Below are positions 7,816-17,054 of a stretch of DNA of 64,000 nucleotides, piece by piece. The DNA is from Paenibacillus sp. UNC451MF (lineage in GTDB: Bacteria; Bacillota; Bacilli; Paenibacillales; NBRC-103111). The stretch covers positions 82,188-146,187 of the forward strand of contig NZ_KK366026.1 in assembly GCF_000686845.1 (NCBI RefSeq). The letters are read 5' to 3'. The notes under the pieces were generated by a model that was given only the letters and a program-made list of their open reading frames with translations, searched no databases and was not told the origin of the DNA. Every line of letters starts with the position of its first letter. Positions within the stretch are counted from its first letter, which is position 1. Both the position numbers and the translations under genes were made by a program.

Positions 7816-10266
7816 CTAATCTAAAGTATCTTCTGCTGCTTTTAATCTTGGTACTAAATCTCCTTGAATAATTAAATCTGACATATCCAATCGCTTGCGT
7901 GCTTCATTAGCATTTGCAGAGCAAGAGCTATTAGGTTGCAGTTGATTCGTCTTTAGATCATAGCACTGTCCTTCTGGGATCGAACCACTTGGTGTAAGAA
8001 AATAATGTGATTCATCTGCGTAGGAACCATTTCTGAAAACAACTAATCTAGAAGGATCCTTTTCGAATAAATCATTACCCATGAAGAAATGATTTTCAGT
8101 AGAAATACCAACTAGATGAAGTAAACTCGGGGTTAAATCCAAATGCCCTGAAGGAATATCACTAGTTGTATTATTCTTGTAGCCTGGTATGTGAATAATT
8201 AAGGGTACTTTATCCCACTTTGCTGCATCAATGACATCGGTATCCGTTTTTACAACTGTCGCGATATCCTTTATATCGATTGAACTATCATGATCACCAT
8301 AAATCGCTAAGATTGTGTTGTCATATAGCCCTTTTTGCTTTAATTGATCAATGAATGCTCCAATAGCCATATCCGTATAATGAACTGTGTTTAAATACCT
8401 ATCCAGCATATTGTTGTCTTTCTCCTCAAACACCTTATAATTAGCTGGCAATGCATCATAAGGATGATGATTGGAAAGAGTGATCAAAAATGAGAAAAAA
8501 GGTTGAGGTAGTGTAGATATCCTCTGAACGGATTGCTCAAGAAAATCTTTATCCGACAGCCCCCATCCAATGTTTTCTCCTGGTGAAAAATCGGAACCGA
8601 ACATGCTAGAATCTATTCCAAGATGTTGATGCATGGTTTTCCGATTCCAAAACTGTCCATCATATGCATGAGCAGAAAAAGTTGAATATCCATTCTGTTT
8701 TAAAGCATTCGGCAAAGAATCGTAGTTTTGTTGAGGATATGAAAAATATACAGAGCCTTCATTCAAAGGATGTAAGGAAACCATTGACGTGAATTCCCCG
8801 TCCGAGGTTCTTCCCTGGTTTGTTTGGTCAAAGTAATTATCGTAGTACATACTATCTTTTATTAATTTATTTAGGTTAGGTGTTACTTCTTGCCCATTTA
8901 TCTTAAGACCGATAACAAACTGTTGAAGGGCCTCAACCTGAAGGACAATAACATTTTTACCTTTGGCAACACCAAAATCAGCATTATTACTATCTTTTGT
9001 AGAGTGCGTCTTATACCAATCATTCATAGAATTAATCTGATCTGTAGTCACTTTTGGTTTATTAAAGCTCATGCTAATAAATTTATAGGCATCGAAGATA
9101 TGGTAATTCATGACACCCACATTCTCAATAATCTTACTATTACTGAACCTTTGTACGAAAATCCCTGGATTTTCTTTGCTGATCAATTGGATATTGAAAA
9201 ACAATAAGGCTGAACAAATGACAATCAAAATACTGGTAATAGCCTTACTATTTATTAAATTACTTGATACCCTCAATTGTGAGAAATGCATTTTTTGTGG
9301 TAACAGTAGCAGTAGTATCCCTATTAGTAAATCTGCAAAAATATATAATTGATTATAATGTAGAAGCTGAAGTATGCTTCCTTTAACGGAAGTTGCTTGC
9401 CCCATATACAATAACACAGGAATTGAAAGCACATTATCAAAGTACTCTAAGTAAACCAAGTCACCTAAAATCAATACCGACACTATTAAGTTAATAGCAA
9501 GTAAAACGGCCACACGTCGTTTTCGATTTTTCGTTAAGTTAAAGACAATACCAACCAGAAAAGCAAACAAGAATGAGCCTTTTTTCGCTTCTGGTGTTAA
9601 AACGAAGTGAGTTAGGTTGGAGAAATAATAAATTTTCAGAAAAATAGCTACAACAAACCATATTAAATCGATTTTTGACCATAGCCACTTTATAAAAGTA
9701 AGAATGTAGTTAGAAAACGGAACTATATTCTTTTTAGCCAAAATGTTCAATAATATCGCTATAATAGTTAACAAAATGAAACCAATATATAGGAAGTAAT
9801 ATAAGTTAAAAACAACTTGTTTGGTCGTCAATGCGTTATTAGGATTTTTTTCGGAAAACCAAGTAACATTCTCTTGGACCATATCCCACTGTAATTGATA
9901 AAGCCCAGATTTCTCGGGTGTATGGATCTGGGCAACAAATGTAATGTCTTCTCCTGGGGCTATATCTTTTGGCAAATTTGATCTAATACCATCATAATTT
10001 ATTATATTCCCACTGGCATCTAACCAATGATAAGCTAAATAAATATGGTTTTCATTTTTCCAAATTGTATTACCTGTATTTTTCAAATGCACTTTAACTT
10101 CTCTAATACTATCTTTAAATGAAAACCATACTCTTCCTCCTGTTATTTCAGCACCATATACTGTTTGTGGTGAATCCTGCTTTGGGGCTTCTACTGCAAA
10201 TGAAGGAACTAGATGGATAAAAGAAACAAATAGCAAAGTTATCAAAAAACCTATAAATTTATTCAC
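7816..10266 (-). CDS. LTA synthase-family membrane sulfatase-fold protein with N-terminal Ig-like domain
   Basis: Order of parts in 816 residues: signal peptide (1-24, ends SFA); an extracellular Ig-like domain (about 36-145, with NTGNTIWK, GIRSNLP, APGE and LQWDMVQE); several membrane segments (about 155-390); then an alkaline-phosphatase/sulfatase domain (about 440-790). The catalytic Thr region of LtaS is recognisable in NQGRTSDGEF, with metal-site motifs HAYDGQFWNR, SNHHPYD and YGDHDSS. LtaS polymerises glycerol phosphate from phosphatidylglycerol outside the membrane; relatives transfer phosphoglycerol or phosphoethanolamine to glycans. It is longer than LtaS (about 640 aa) because of the Ig-like domain, which also occurs in the Wzt protein encoded nearby. 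A GTG start has AGGAGG 10 bases upstream. It could decorate the locus glycan with phospho-groups; that is inference. Confidence 0.85.
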   Translation of the reverse strand: MNKFIGFLITLLFVSFIHLVPSFAVEAPKQDSPQTVYGAEITGGRVWFSFKDSIREVKVHLKNTGNTIWKNENHIYLAYHWLDASGNIINYDGIRSNLPKDIAPGEDITFVAQIHTPEKSGLYQLQWDMVQENVTWFSEKNPNNALTTKQVVFNLYYFLYIGFILLTIIAILLNILAKKNIVPFSNYILTFIKWLWSKIDLIWFVVAIFLKIYYFSNLTHFVLTPEAKKGSFLFAFLVGIVFNLTKNRKRRVAVLLAINLIVSVLILGDLVYLEYFDNVLSIPVLLYMGQATSVKGSILQLLHYNQLYIFADLLIGILLLLLPQKMHFSQLRVSSNLINSKAITSILIVICSALLFFNIQLISKENPGIFVQRFSNSKIIENVGVMNYHIFDAYKFISMSFNKPKVTTDQINSMNDWYKTHSTKDSNNADFGVAKGKNVIVLQVEALQQFVIGLKINGQEVTPNLNKLIKDSMYYDNYFDQTNQGRTSDGEFTSMVSLHPLNEGSVYFSYPQQNYDSLPNALKQNGYSTFSAHAYDGQFWNRKTMHQHLGIDSSMFGSDFSPGENIGWGLSDKDFLEQSVQRISTLPQPFFSFLITLSNHHPYDALPANYKVFEEKDNNMLDRYLNTVHYTDMAIGAFIDQLKQKGLYDNTILAIYGDHDSSIDIKDIATVVKTDTDVIDAAKWDKVPLIIHIPGYKNNTTSDIPSGHLDLTPSLLHLVGISTENHFFMGNDLFEKDPSRLVVFRNGSYADESHYFLTPSGSIPEGQCYDLKTNQLQPNSSCSANANEARKRLDMSDLIIQGDLVPRLKAAEDTLD

Positions 10267-10491
10267 ATTTAATATTCCTCCTGAAATTTAACTTTGATTT
10301 TATAACTAGTTGTTCTAATACTATCAAATATTAGGCAACTAGTAACAGCCTTAATATTAGCCAATGTTTCTAAATGTTGCTGGCAATTAGTATATTACTA
10401 CAAATATATTAAGTTTTTTTTACAAAAATGAAATCAAGAATAATTTTATTACCATACAATAACTATATTTTCTACCAGAATAAATAAATAA

Positions 10492-10513
10492 CCGCAACTA
10501 TAGCTGCGGCATA
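10492..10513 (-). terminator. Putative terminator after the decayed GT-C-like gene
   Basis: On the minus strand CCGCAGCTATAGTTGCGG is nearly palindromic and is followed by TTATTTATTT. The stem is short and the T-run interrupted, so it is a weaker candidate than others in the window. Confidence 0.55.
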
Positions 10514-10524
10514 TTAATTATTTT

Positions 10525-11995
10525 CTAGTTTATAGAAAATTGCGAAATAGCAATTGATAATTTTATATTGTCTAGACTATCTTTTATAATATCTTTTGGA
10601 ATAATCGATTTTTCATCAGAAACAAAAACAACTCTATTGCTTCCTTTGGATGGAATGGTGAATGTTACTAACTTTGGACTTGTATCTATAATTCCTTCAT
10701 ACAGTTTAACATCGTTAACGAATATTTTACAGTTACTCGGAGAATAAAACCTAGATAATTTAACACTAACAACTGCATTATCACTTTTCGTGTATAGCGA
10801 CATTTCAGCTCTTTCTGGCACCCATCTATAATTTAAATTGTCATGCTGCTCTAAGCCTTCCCATCCAATTAGGAATGAAGCCTCTGTTTCTTGACGGAAT
10901 ATATCCTCATTTGCAGCAAATCTTTTTACAAATCTTAGGTCAGATACACTGAACTTTAAACTTCCATTTTGATACTTAAGTTTCTCACTAACCGGGTCTC
11001 TAAGAAGGGTTTTACTTATTCCCACATCATTTGATATTGAAATAGGCAGCTTATCGGTAAAACGAATTTCTCCCCCTAAAGCACGTTCAGCAAAGATTTC
11101 TTCAGGGGGGTTATACAATGCAGGTGCTAATGATATCACAAATTTTGCCAATGGAGTAAAAGTTACATGATTATCTTCTTTGTATAGTGAAACACAGGTG
11201 AATGTGACGAGACCTGTTATAATCGAAAACAACAATGAAATTATAATAAAAGTCCATTTTCTCACATTACTAACAAAGCTTATAGTGCCTACAACTAATA
11301 ATGGAATAAACCATACAGAATAACGATTAATGTACATCATTCCACTATTCCAATTTACTTGTGGAGAACATATTAAAGCGAAAATAAAAAGAAGAATGGT
11401 GCTCCAAATAGTTAATTTATCTTTTTTAAAGATCGCCCAAATGATTATAAATAACAGAACTGGAACATATGTAATTAAACCAAAATTCAAATCATAAAAC
11501 AAACTAGCGATCTTGCTTAATGAGATTCCTTATAAGTTGCCGAATCTTTTCCAATCAAACTTGGCGTGTGGTAGCAAACCTAGAAAAAGCAAACAGTAAG
11601 AAAATACCTCTGGGCTCGACCAAGGCAGGTATAACAAAATTGGATTCAACAAATGAACTAGAACGAGCCAAACCTTTGATCTCTCAATAATGTTAGTTTT
11701 ATAAACAATCCACCAAAATACAAGCAAATACAAAAGAAAGTTAACTAACTGGAATTGAATAAAAGGATGTAAACGGAGCATTTTAACAAAATAAATAAGG
11801 TATTGTGCATAAAGCAGAATACCCCAAAAATCCCAGAAATACACTTTTTCATTCAAAGCTTTATTAGCCCACTAAAAGCGAGATGAACATCATGTTTCTT
11901 CCACAATTCCTGCAGCTAAGCATGATCTTCCGAAGTGAATTGTGATAAGATAGTGATTTGCAAATGAGATAGTCATTCCCATATATTCACTTGCG
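10525..11995 (-). pseudogene. Decayed paralogue of the GT-C-like membrane protein gene at 12928-14745
   Basis: The 3' part (10525-11502) encodes a clear relative of the C-terminal half of the 12928-14745 product; both contain NWNSGMMYINRYSVW and end in a similar beta-rich domain. The next open piece (11530-11856) matches the paralogue's middle (LYLPWSSPEVFSY versus LYLPWSHPEVFSY). These two pieces are in the same frame, separated only by an in-frame TAA at 11530-11532, but about 130 residues present in the paralogue are missing there. Further upstream, EYMGMTISFANH (to about 11990) matches EYFGMTLSFVNH of the paralogue, after which the frame is broken by shifts and stops. The gene is therefore a deleted, frameshifted and stop-interrupted remnant of a tandem duplication. 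Confidence 0.82.
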
Positions 11996-12101
11996 TCACA
12001 TTACAATTTAGGCTAGATATTTATTTCTTGTCATCATGCTTACTCCGCTCGATTATTTTAGCTCTATAAAAATGAATTTTTTTGATTTCCAGCTCTAACT
12101 T

Positions 12102-12467
12102 TTAACCTCTGGACAATATTATTACTCCTAAACAAATAACGCAAATACCAGAAATTTTATAGACTGACAAGCTTTCTCCTAAATAATAGTATCCAATAAT
12201 GGCAGCTATAATATAACCCAAACTTAGAAATGGATAAGCATAACTTACTTGAACTCTAGAAAGAACAATTAACCAAACAAGCAGGCTTATTACATAGCTT
12301 CCTATTCCACTCCATATATATATATTCTTTATAATAGAGGGAAGCAAACCTATTATTGTTTGAATATCAAAACTTAACTTCCCGACTAAAACCATTCCTT
12401 TTTTCAACAACAACTGTGCGATTGCGTTTAAAACGACTCCTATTAATATCAATATAAAGTTAATCAA
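12102..12467 (-). CDS. Small four-helix EamA/SMR-type membrane protein, candidate lipid-linked sugar flippase
   Basis: A 121-residue protein with four hydrophobic segments. LNAIAQLLLKKG in helix 1 and a glycine/proline-rich helix 3 (YAYPFLSLGYI) are typical of the small multidrug resistance/EamA half-transporter superfamily. Such proteins include ArnE/ArnF, which move a polyprenyl-phosphate sugar across the membrane. The start is TTG with AAGG about 10 bases upstream. It is the last intact gene of the glycan operon, 12 bases after the PAP2-like gene, next to UbiA and GT-C-like genes, which favours a flippase for a polyprenyl-linked sugar over drug export. The role is inferred from context. 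Confidence 0.72.
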   Translation of the reverse strand: MINFILILIGVVLNAIAQLLLKKGMVLVGKLSFDIQTIIGLLPSIIKNIYIWSGIGSYVISLLVWLIVLSRVQVSYAYPFLSLGYIIAAIIGYYYLGESLSVYKISGICVICLGVIILSRG

Positions 12468-12479
12468 AATTTCACAACC

Positions 12480-12899
12480 TTACAGTAATTTATTAAGCGA
12501 AAATAATAATAACCCTGTAACTATCCCTAAAACTATTCCACCAATAACTTCGTGCTTCTTGTGCCCCATACTTTCTCTTAAGCCGCTTTCATCCATTTTA
12601 TTAATGACTACCATTCTGTTTATTATTTTCGCATGTTTTCCAACATTACGTCTTAATCCAGTAGCATCAATAATAATTATTAAGGCAGTGGCTATACCAA
12701 GCCCAAAAATTGGAGAGTTCAACCCTTCTTTTAAACCTACTAAAGTAACAGAAGTAACAATTATAGTTGTATGGGTACTTGGAAATCCTCCATTTCCAAT
12801 CTTCCCAAATGCATTTTTTCCAAATCTGATATAATTTATTAAGAACTTTAAAGAACCTGATACTAGCCAACCCATGAAAGGAGCTATAAAATATATCAA
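12480..12899 (-). CDS. Divergent PAP2 (DUF212/YuiD-like) family membrane protein
   Basis: This 139-residue protein carries the motifs of the divergent PAP2 group: GNGGFPSTHTT near residue 35, followed by DATGLRR and a C-terminal MGHKKHEVIGG. PAP2 enzymes remove phosphate from lipid phosphates. It is encoded 28 bases after the GT-C-like gene and 12 bases before the EamA-like gene, with a UbiA-type synthase two genes upstream. In mycobacteria a PAP2-family gene (Rv3807c) lies next to the UbiA-type DPPR synthase (Rv3806c) and is proposed to dephosphorylate the product; a similar step is plausible here. The start is TTG with AAGGTGA just upstream. Family assignment is firm, substrate inferred. 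Confidence 0.82.
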   Translation of the reverse strand: MIYFIAPFMGWLVSGSLKFLINYIRFGKNAFGKIGNGGFPSTHTTIIVTSVTLVGLKEGLNSPIFGLGIATALIIIIDATGLRRNVGKHAKIINRMVVINKMDESGLRESMGHKKHEVIGGIVLGIVTGLLLFSLNKLL

Positions 12900-12927
12900 A
12901 ATTTCACCTTCCTTATTAATTCCCTAA

Positions 12928-14745
12928 CTATAAATCAACAAGTATTGATGAAACAAAGAAACTTAACTCTCTAGTGTCATTATTATTAAGTTCTTTAATT
13001 TCATGTGGAATTATACTTTGAGTAGTAGATGCAATCTTCAGTGTATTAAGCCCTGATTTTACATCTCCTTCAAAAACTATCTTTTGAGGATCCCTACCTA
13101 TTTTCCCACTAAAAACAACTTGTTCATTTAAAGAAATTATACACTCTCTTTCTTTATAGAAACTTCCAATCACAATCTCAAATCTACTAGTTTTTTGTTT
13201 ATTAGTATTAAAGATAAGATTTGATACTTTATTAGTCCATCTAAAATTATTAGTTTGACTTTTTTCAACACCATACCAACCGGATTGGAATGTTGCCGTT
13301 GTTTGATTAGCAAAAATATCTTGATTTGGTGCAAAGGTTGACAAATTAAAAATAGCATTTGATTTAGTTAACTTATAATTACCGTTAAGATAACCTTGTA
13401 TCCCATAATTATTTTGTTGATATTCCTTCCTCATCCCAGACCAACTCCAGACTGCTACACTGGATGGCAACTGATCTTTGGAAACTTCTCTGCCTAAAGC
13501 TCTTTCAATGAACACCTCGTAAGGAGGGTTATATAATGATGGAACAGTTGTAAAAGCAATTTTTGCCAATGGACTAAATTTTACATAGTTCGCCCCATCA
13601 TATTTAGTAATACAATATATTAACACAAAACCAGAAGAGAATATAAAAAGAGTGGACATAATTACCATATTCTTAATCTTGAAATTCCCAAAATAATTCA
13701 TTGTAGAAATAAGGATGATAGGAATCATCCAAACACTATATCGATTAATATACATCATTCCACTATTCCAGTTAGCTTGAGTAGCACAGATAGTGGATAA
13801 CATTAAGAGGATTATTGCCCAAAAAATAGCTTCTTTATTTAATCTAAATAGCAGCCAGATAAATCCAATTAAGATGACAGGAATGAACAAAATCATACCA
13901 AAATTTAAATCAAAGAATATGCTTAGTATTTTATTAATTGTAATTAAACTACTAGAAGCATACCCACTAGAGGCTATTATATTAAATTGTCTGTAGTTAA
14001 TAAAATAAAACAAATATGGGATTAGTACTATACAAGAACATAGGCTCATAATAATAAATTTTTTATCAAGTCTCTTTGATGAATAAATATGAAAAAGAAT
14101 AATACAAGCAACAATTATAGATATAGCAGGATTTTGTAATGATGCCAAGGATATTAGTACAATGGAATTTATTAATCTTTTTTCATATAATTCAATTATT
14201 CCTATAAACAAAAAAACATAACTGAAAACTTCAGGATGACTCCAAGGTAAATATAACCAAATAGGACTCAAAATACTTGCTAAAACAAGCCAAATTTTCT
14301 TTTTTATCGAAAATGAATTTTTGTTTAATATCCACCAAAACATGATGATTATGAATATCGAATTTGTTACTTGAAATACTTTAAATGTATTCATATGAAA
14401 AATTTTCAATAAAAAAAATACTGGTGTACATAACAAAGAATAAAACCAAAAATGATAAGAATAATAATCACCAGATAAATCTTTAAAATATCCAGAATAG
14501 TCAATACTTTTTATAATATTTGTATCAATATTATACTGAAGCGCTGTTGAATGAATTATTTCGATATCTTCTTTCTTTAAATCGGGAGTAAAATGGTTAA
14601 CAAAAGACAAAGTCATTCCAAAATACTCCCAACCATCACCATATCTATTAGGTTTATGATAAAGAGATAGTAGTATCAACAAAATGGAAAATATTATTAA
14701 GAGTTTTGAAAGTACCTTGTGAATTTTTTTTTCGGTCAATTCCAT
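12928..14745 (-). CDS. GT-C-like polytopic membrane protein, putative polyprenyl-phosphate-sugar glycosyltransferase
   Basis: The 605-residue product has about ten hydrophobic segments (residues about 15-400) and a C-terminal soluble domain rich in beta strands (about 430-605). After the first helix there is an acidic loop motif YGDGWEYFGM, resembling the Asp/Glu motif of the first outer loop of GT-C glycosyltransferases, which use lipid-phosphate sugars on the outer face. It has no closer match I can name. A tandem but degraded copy lies downstream (10525-11995). It is encoded directly after the UbiA-type gene with a 16-base gap. An acceptor role in decorating an exported glycan is the most economical reading, but it is inference. 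Confidence 0.68.
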   Translation of the reverse strand: MELTEKKIHKVLSKLLIIFSILLILLSLYHKPNRYGDGWEYFGMTLSFVNHFTPDLKKEDIEIIHSTALQYNIDTNIIKSIDYSGYFKDLSGDYYSYHFWFYSLLCTPVFFLLKIFHMNTFKVFQVTNSIFIIIMFWWILNKNSFSIKKKIWLVLASILSPIWLYLPWSHPEVFSYVFLFIGIIELYEKRLINSIVLISLASLQNPAISIIVACIILFHIYSSKRLDKKFIIMSLCSCIVLIPYLFYFINYRQFNIIASSGYASSSLITINKILSIFFDLNFGMILFIPVILIGFIWLLFRLNKEAIFWAIILLMLSTICATQANWNSGMMYINRYSVWMIPIILISTMNYFGNFKIKNMVIMSTLFIFSSGFVLIYCITKYDGANYVKFSPLAKIAFTTVPSLYNPPYEVFIERALGREVSKDQLPSSVAVWSWSGMRKEYQQNNYGIQGYLNGNYKLTKSNAIFNLSTFAPNQDIFANQTTATFQSGWYGVEKSQTNNFRWTNKVSNLIFNTNKQKTSRFEIVIGSFYKERECIISLNEQVVFSGKIGRDPQKIVFEGDVKSGLNTLKIASTTQSIIPHEIKELNNNDTRELSFFVSSILVDL

Positions 14746-14761
14746 TAAAGATAGTCCTCAC

Positions 14762-15682
14762 TTACTCAAAATAGTATAAAATAATGGCAACGGTTAAGGC
14801 ATATAAAACTACTGTTATTTGTAATGGCTTGTCCTGTAATAATACTTTCTCCGGGCTCCCCCCCTTGTCTTGCATATAAATTAGATATAAATATCGAAAT
14901 ATTCCATATAATACATAAGGAATGGTCCACATTAACTGAATGGTTCTTCCAGAGGTAAAAGTAAATAAAGAGTAGCTAATAATTGTTGCAGTTGTAACAA
15001 TACTATTTAATTGATTAATTAATTCAGGAGAGTAATGCTCTAAAACTTTACGATGAGATCCCCTAGAGTCCTGAAGTAAAATCAATTCATGTCTTCGTTT
15101 GCTCAGTGCTAAAAATAATGCTAAAAGCAATGTACAAATGAGAAACCATGGAGTAAAATGGACCTCTATAACAAGTCCACCGCCTATTGCTCGTAACACA
15201 AAACCTGCAGCAATAATCATTACGTCAAGGATTACCACATTTTTTAATTTTAAAGAGTATGCAACATTAATAATAAAATAAAAACTTAAAAGTATTGAAA
15301 AAAGAGCATTGAGGTAAAAGCCAATTACTAATGAAATAGCTAATAAAAAAACTCCAAAAATCAAAGCCAGATATGGATTTAACGCCCCTGAAGCCATAGG
15401 TCTAAATTTTTTTTCAGGATGATTTTTATCCGCTTCTCGATCAACAAAATCATTAATTATATACACACACCCTGATACAAGACAAAATAAGATGAAGCCA
15501 ACAAGAGACTTCAGACTCATGCTCAATGAAATATCCTTAAATGAGAAGAGAAGAGCCGCAAAAACAAGCAAGTTTTTAGTCCACTGCTTCGGTCTTAGTT
15601 GCTTTAATAGCAATAAAGGTAGCGCGTTATCTAACTTATCCTTTGTATCCTTTGCTAAAACAGGAGAACTCAAATTAATCAC
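14762..15682 (-). CDS. UbiA-family prenyltransferase, decaprenyl-phosphate phosphoribosyltransferase-like
   Basis: Residues about 27-300 form the UbiA fold with nine or so membrane helices. LRPKQWTKNLLVFAAL near the N-terminus, the Asp-rich motif NDFVDREAD followed by HPEKKFRP, and the second helix bundle match DPPR synthases (Rv3806c type), which join phosphoribosyl pyrophosphate to a polyprenyl phosphate. In actinobacteria the product is a precursor of arabinan donors. Start is uncertain: GTG at 15682, or TTG at 15673, which has AAGGGTGA just upstream. The neighbouring PAP2-like, EamA-like and GT-C-like genes fit a lipid-linked ribose/pentose branch. Activity is inferred from similarity. 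Confidence 0.8.
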   Translation of the reverse strand: MINLSSPVLAKDTKDKLDNALPLLLLKQLRPKQWTKNLLVFAALLFSFKDISLSMSLKSLVGFILFCLVSGCVYIINDFVDREADKNHPEKKFRPMASGALNPYLALIFGVFLLAISLVIGFYLNALFSILLSFYFIINVAYSLKLKNVVILDVMIIAAGFVLRAIGGGLVIEVHFTPWFLICTLLLALFLALSKRRHELILLQDSRGSHRKVLEHYSPELINQLNSIVTTATIISYSLFTFTSGRTIQLMWTIPYVLYGIFRYLYLIYMQDKGGSPEKVLLQDKPLQITVVLYALTVAIILYYFE

Positions 15683-15688
15683 CCTTTT

Positions 15689-17044
15689 TTATACTTTAAA
15701 TAAATCGAATATTGAATCAATGAACTTTTTAATATTTTTATCAAGTATGTCATTCATTACAAACTTCACAGAATTTTGATAACTTATCATTACATTTTTC
15801 AATGGTAGGTATATATTACTTTCTTCTCCTTTTTGTATTTTGTTGATAAAATCGGAATAATCTTGAGCACATTTTAAAATAGTATGCTTATTAAATGTGT
15901 AATCAATAATTGCATGACTAACTTTGTTAAATTCATCGTCGTTTAATAAAAGCTTTAAAAATTTTATTATATCGTCTTTTTCTTTCTTCTCATAAGAAAC
16001 TTTATAAACAATACCTTCAGGAAATTCACTGAAAGAACCAATATCAGTAGTAATAACCGGCTTTCCATGCCCCATTATTCTAAGCAAGCTTGCTGAGTTT
16101 TCTCCTTGGGTAGGATATCTCAAGTTAAAACATATATCAGAGGCTGCAATATAGTTATCAAAGTCTTGAAGATCTACAAAACCAGTAATTATTACTTCAT
16201 TAGATAGATTTAATTTTCTTATCTTATCCCCTAATGGATAATTTTCAGCTACTTGTCCTACAATATAAAACTTAAAATCCCCTAATATTTTTTCTTTTTT
16301 TAGTTCATACAGTGCATCTAATATTTTATCCACACGTTTGGTATGATTAATAAATCCTAACGTGCTTAAGATTAAGCTTTGTTGATCTATGCTTAGATGT
16401 TCCCTTGCTTCATACTTAGCTTTATTAATATTATTAGCATCCGCAATGTAAGGTGCCGGGATTGGCGCAACAGCAATAGGTACATAGCTTGCAATTTCAT
16501 GTAAATGCTTTTGTGCAAAATGTGAGTGAACAATAACTCCTGCCGCGCTATCGAGTACTCTTAAATTCAATGGAAATTGTAAAGAGTTCGTTTCCCATAT
16601 TGGCGGAATCTCACCCTTTTTGAACTTTTCGACTTCTAGTAATCCTTCATTTCCATGACTATAGAACATTTCATCTTCATATGATTTTAAATTTCCATTT
16701 TCCAAAGTCTTTGCTGCATAAAAATGATGTAAAGAAAAATCATGTAGAACCACTATACCAGGAAATTGAAGCATGATTTCATAAATCTCTTTATGTGCAT
16801 GAAAGTTGTTACCCATATGATATATTATGGATTTATACTGATTCCCAGCATATAAATTAGCAAACTCATCATGAGTTTTTATACAAAAATTCTTTTTTAT
16901 TATTTCATTTTCAATTTCAAAACCTCTAGGGACGTAGACATCTATATCAAAATAAACCTTTAATTGTGGCAGTAAATCTTCACTATAATCCGATATTCCT
17001 GAACGTATAGGATTAAGTGGTGAAAAATAAGCTATTTTATCCAT
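15689..17044 (-). CDS. Glycosyltransferase, GT4 type
   Basis: A 451-residue GT-B fold enzyme. The N-terminus YFSPLNPIRSGISDYSEDLLP is a typical nucleotide-sugar-independent acceptor domain start; the C-terminal domain has LSTLGFINHTKRVDKILDAL, and GHGKPVITTDIGSFSEFP, the GT4 donor-binding region. A tail of about 60 residues follows. Donor and acceptor cannot be read from sequence; since the operon supplies GDP-mannose and GDP-D-rhamnose, one of these is likely. It is separated by 10 bases from the upstream GT and by 6 from the UbiA-type gene. Confidence 0.85.
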   Translation of the reverse strand: MDKIAYFSPLNPIRSGISDYSEDLLPQLKVYFDIDVYVPRGFEIENEIIKKNFCIKTHDEFANLYAGNQYKSIIYHMGNNFHAHKEIYEIMLQFPGIVVLHDFSLHHFYAAKTLENGNLKSYEDEMFYSHGNEGLLEVEKFKKGEIPPIWETNSLQFPLNLRVLDSAAGVIVHSHFAQKHLHEIASYVPIAVAPIPAPYIADANNINKAKYEAREHLSIDQQSLILSTLGFINHTKRVDKILDALYELKKEKILGDFKFYIVGQVAENYPLGDKIRKLNLSNEVIITGFVDLQDFDNYIAASDICFNLRYPTQGENSASLLRIMGHGKPVITTDIGSFSEFPEGIVYKVSYEKKEKDDIIKFLKLLLNDDEFNKVSHAIIDYTFNKHTILKCAQDYSDFINKIQKGEESNIYLPLKNVMISYQNSVKFVMNDILDKNIKKFIDSIFDLFKV

Positions 17045-17054
17045 TCTCTTATTC

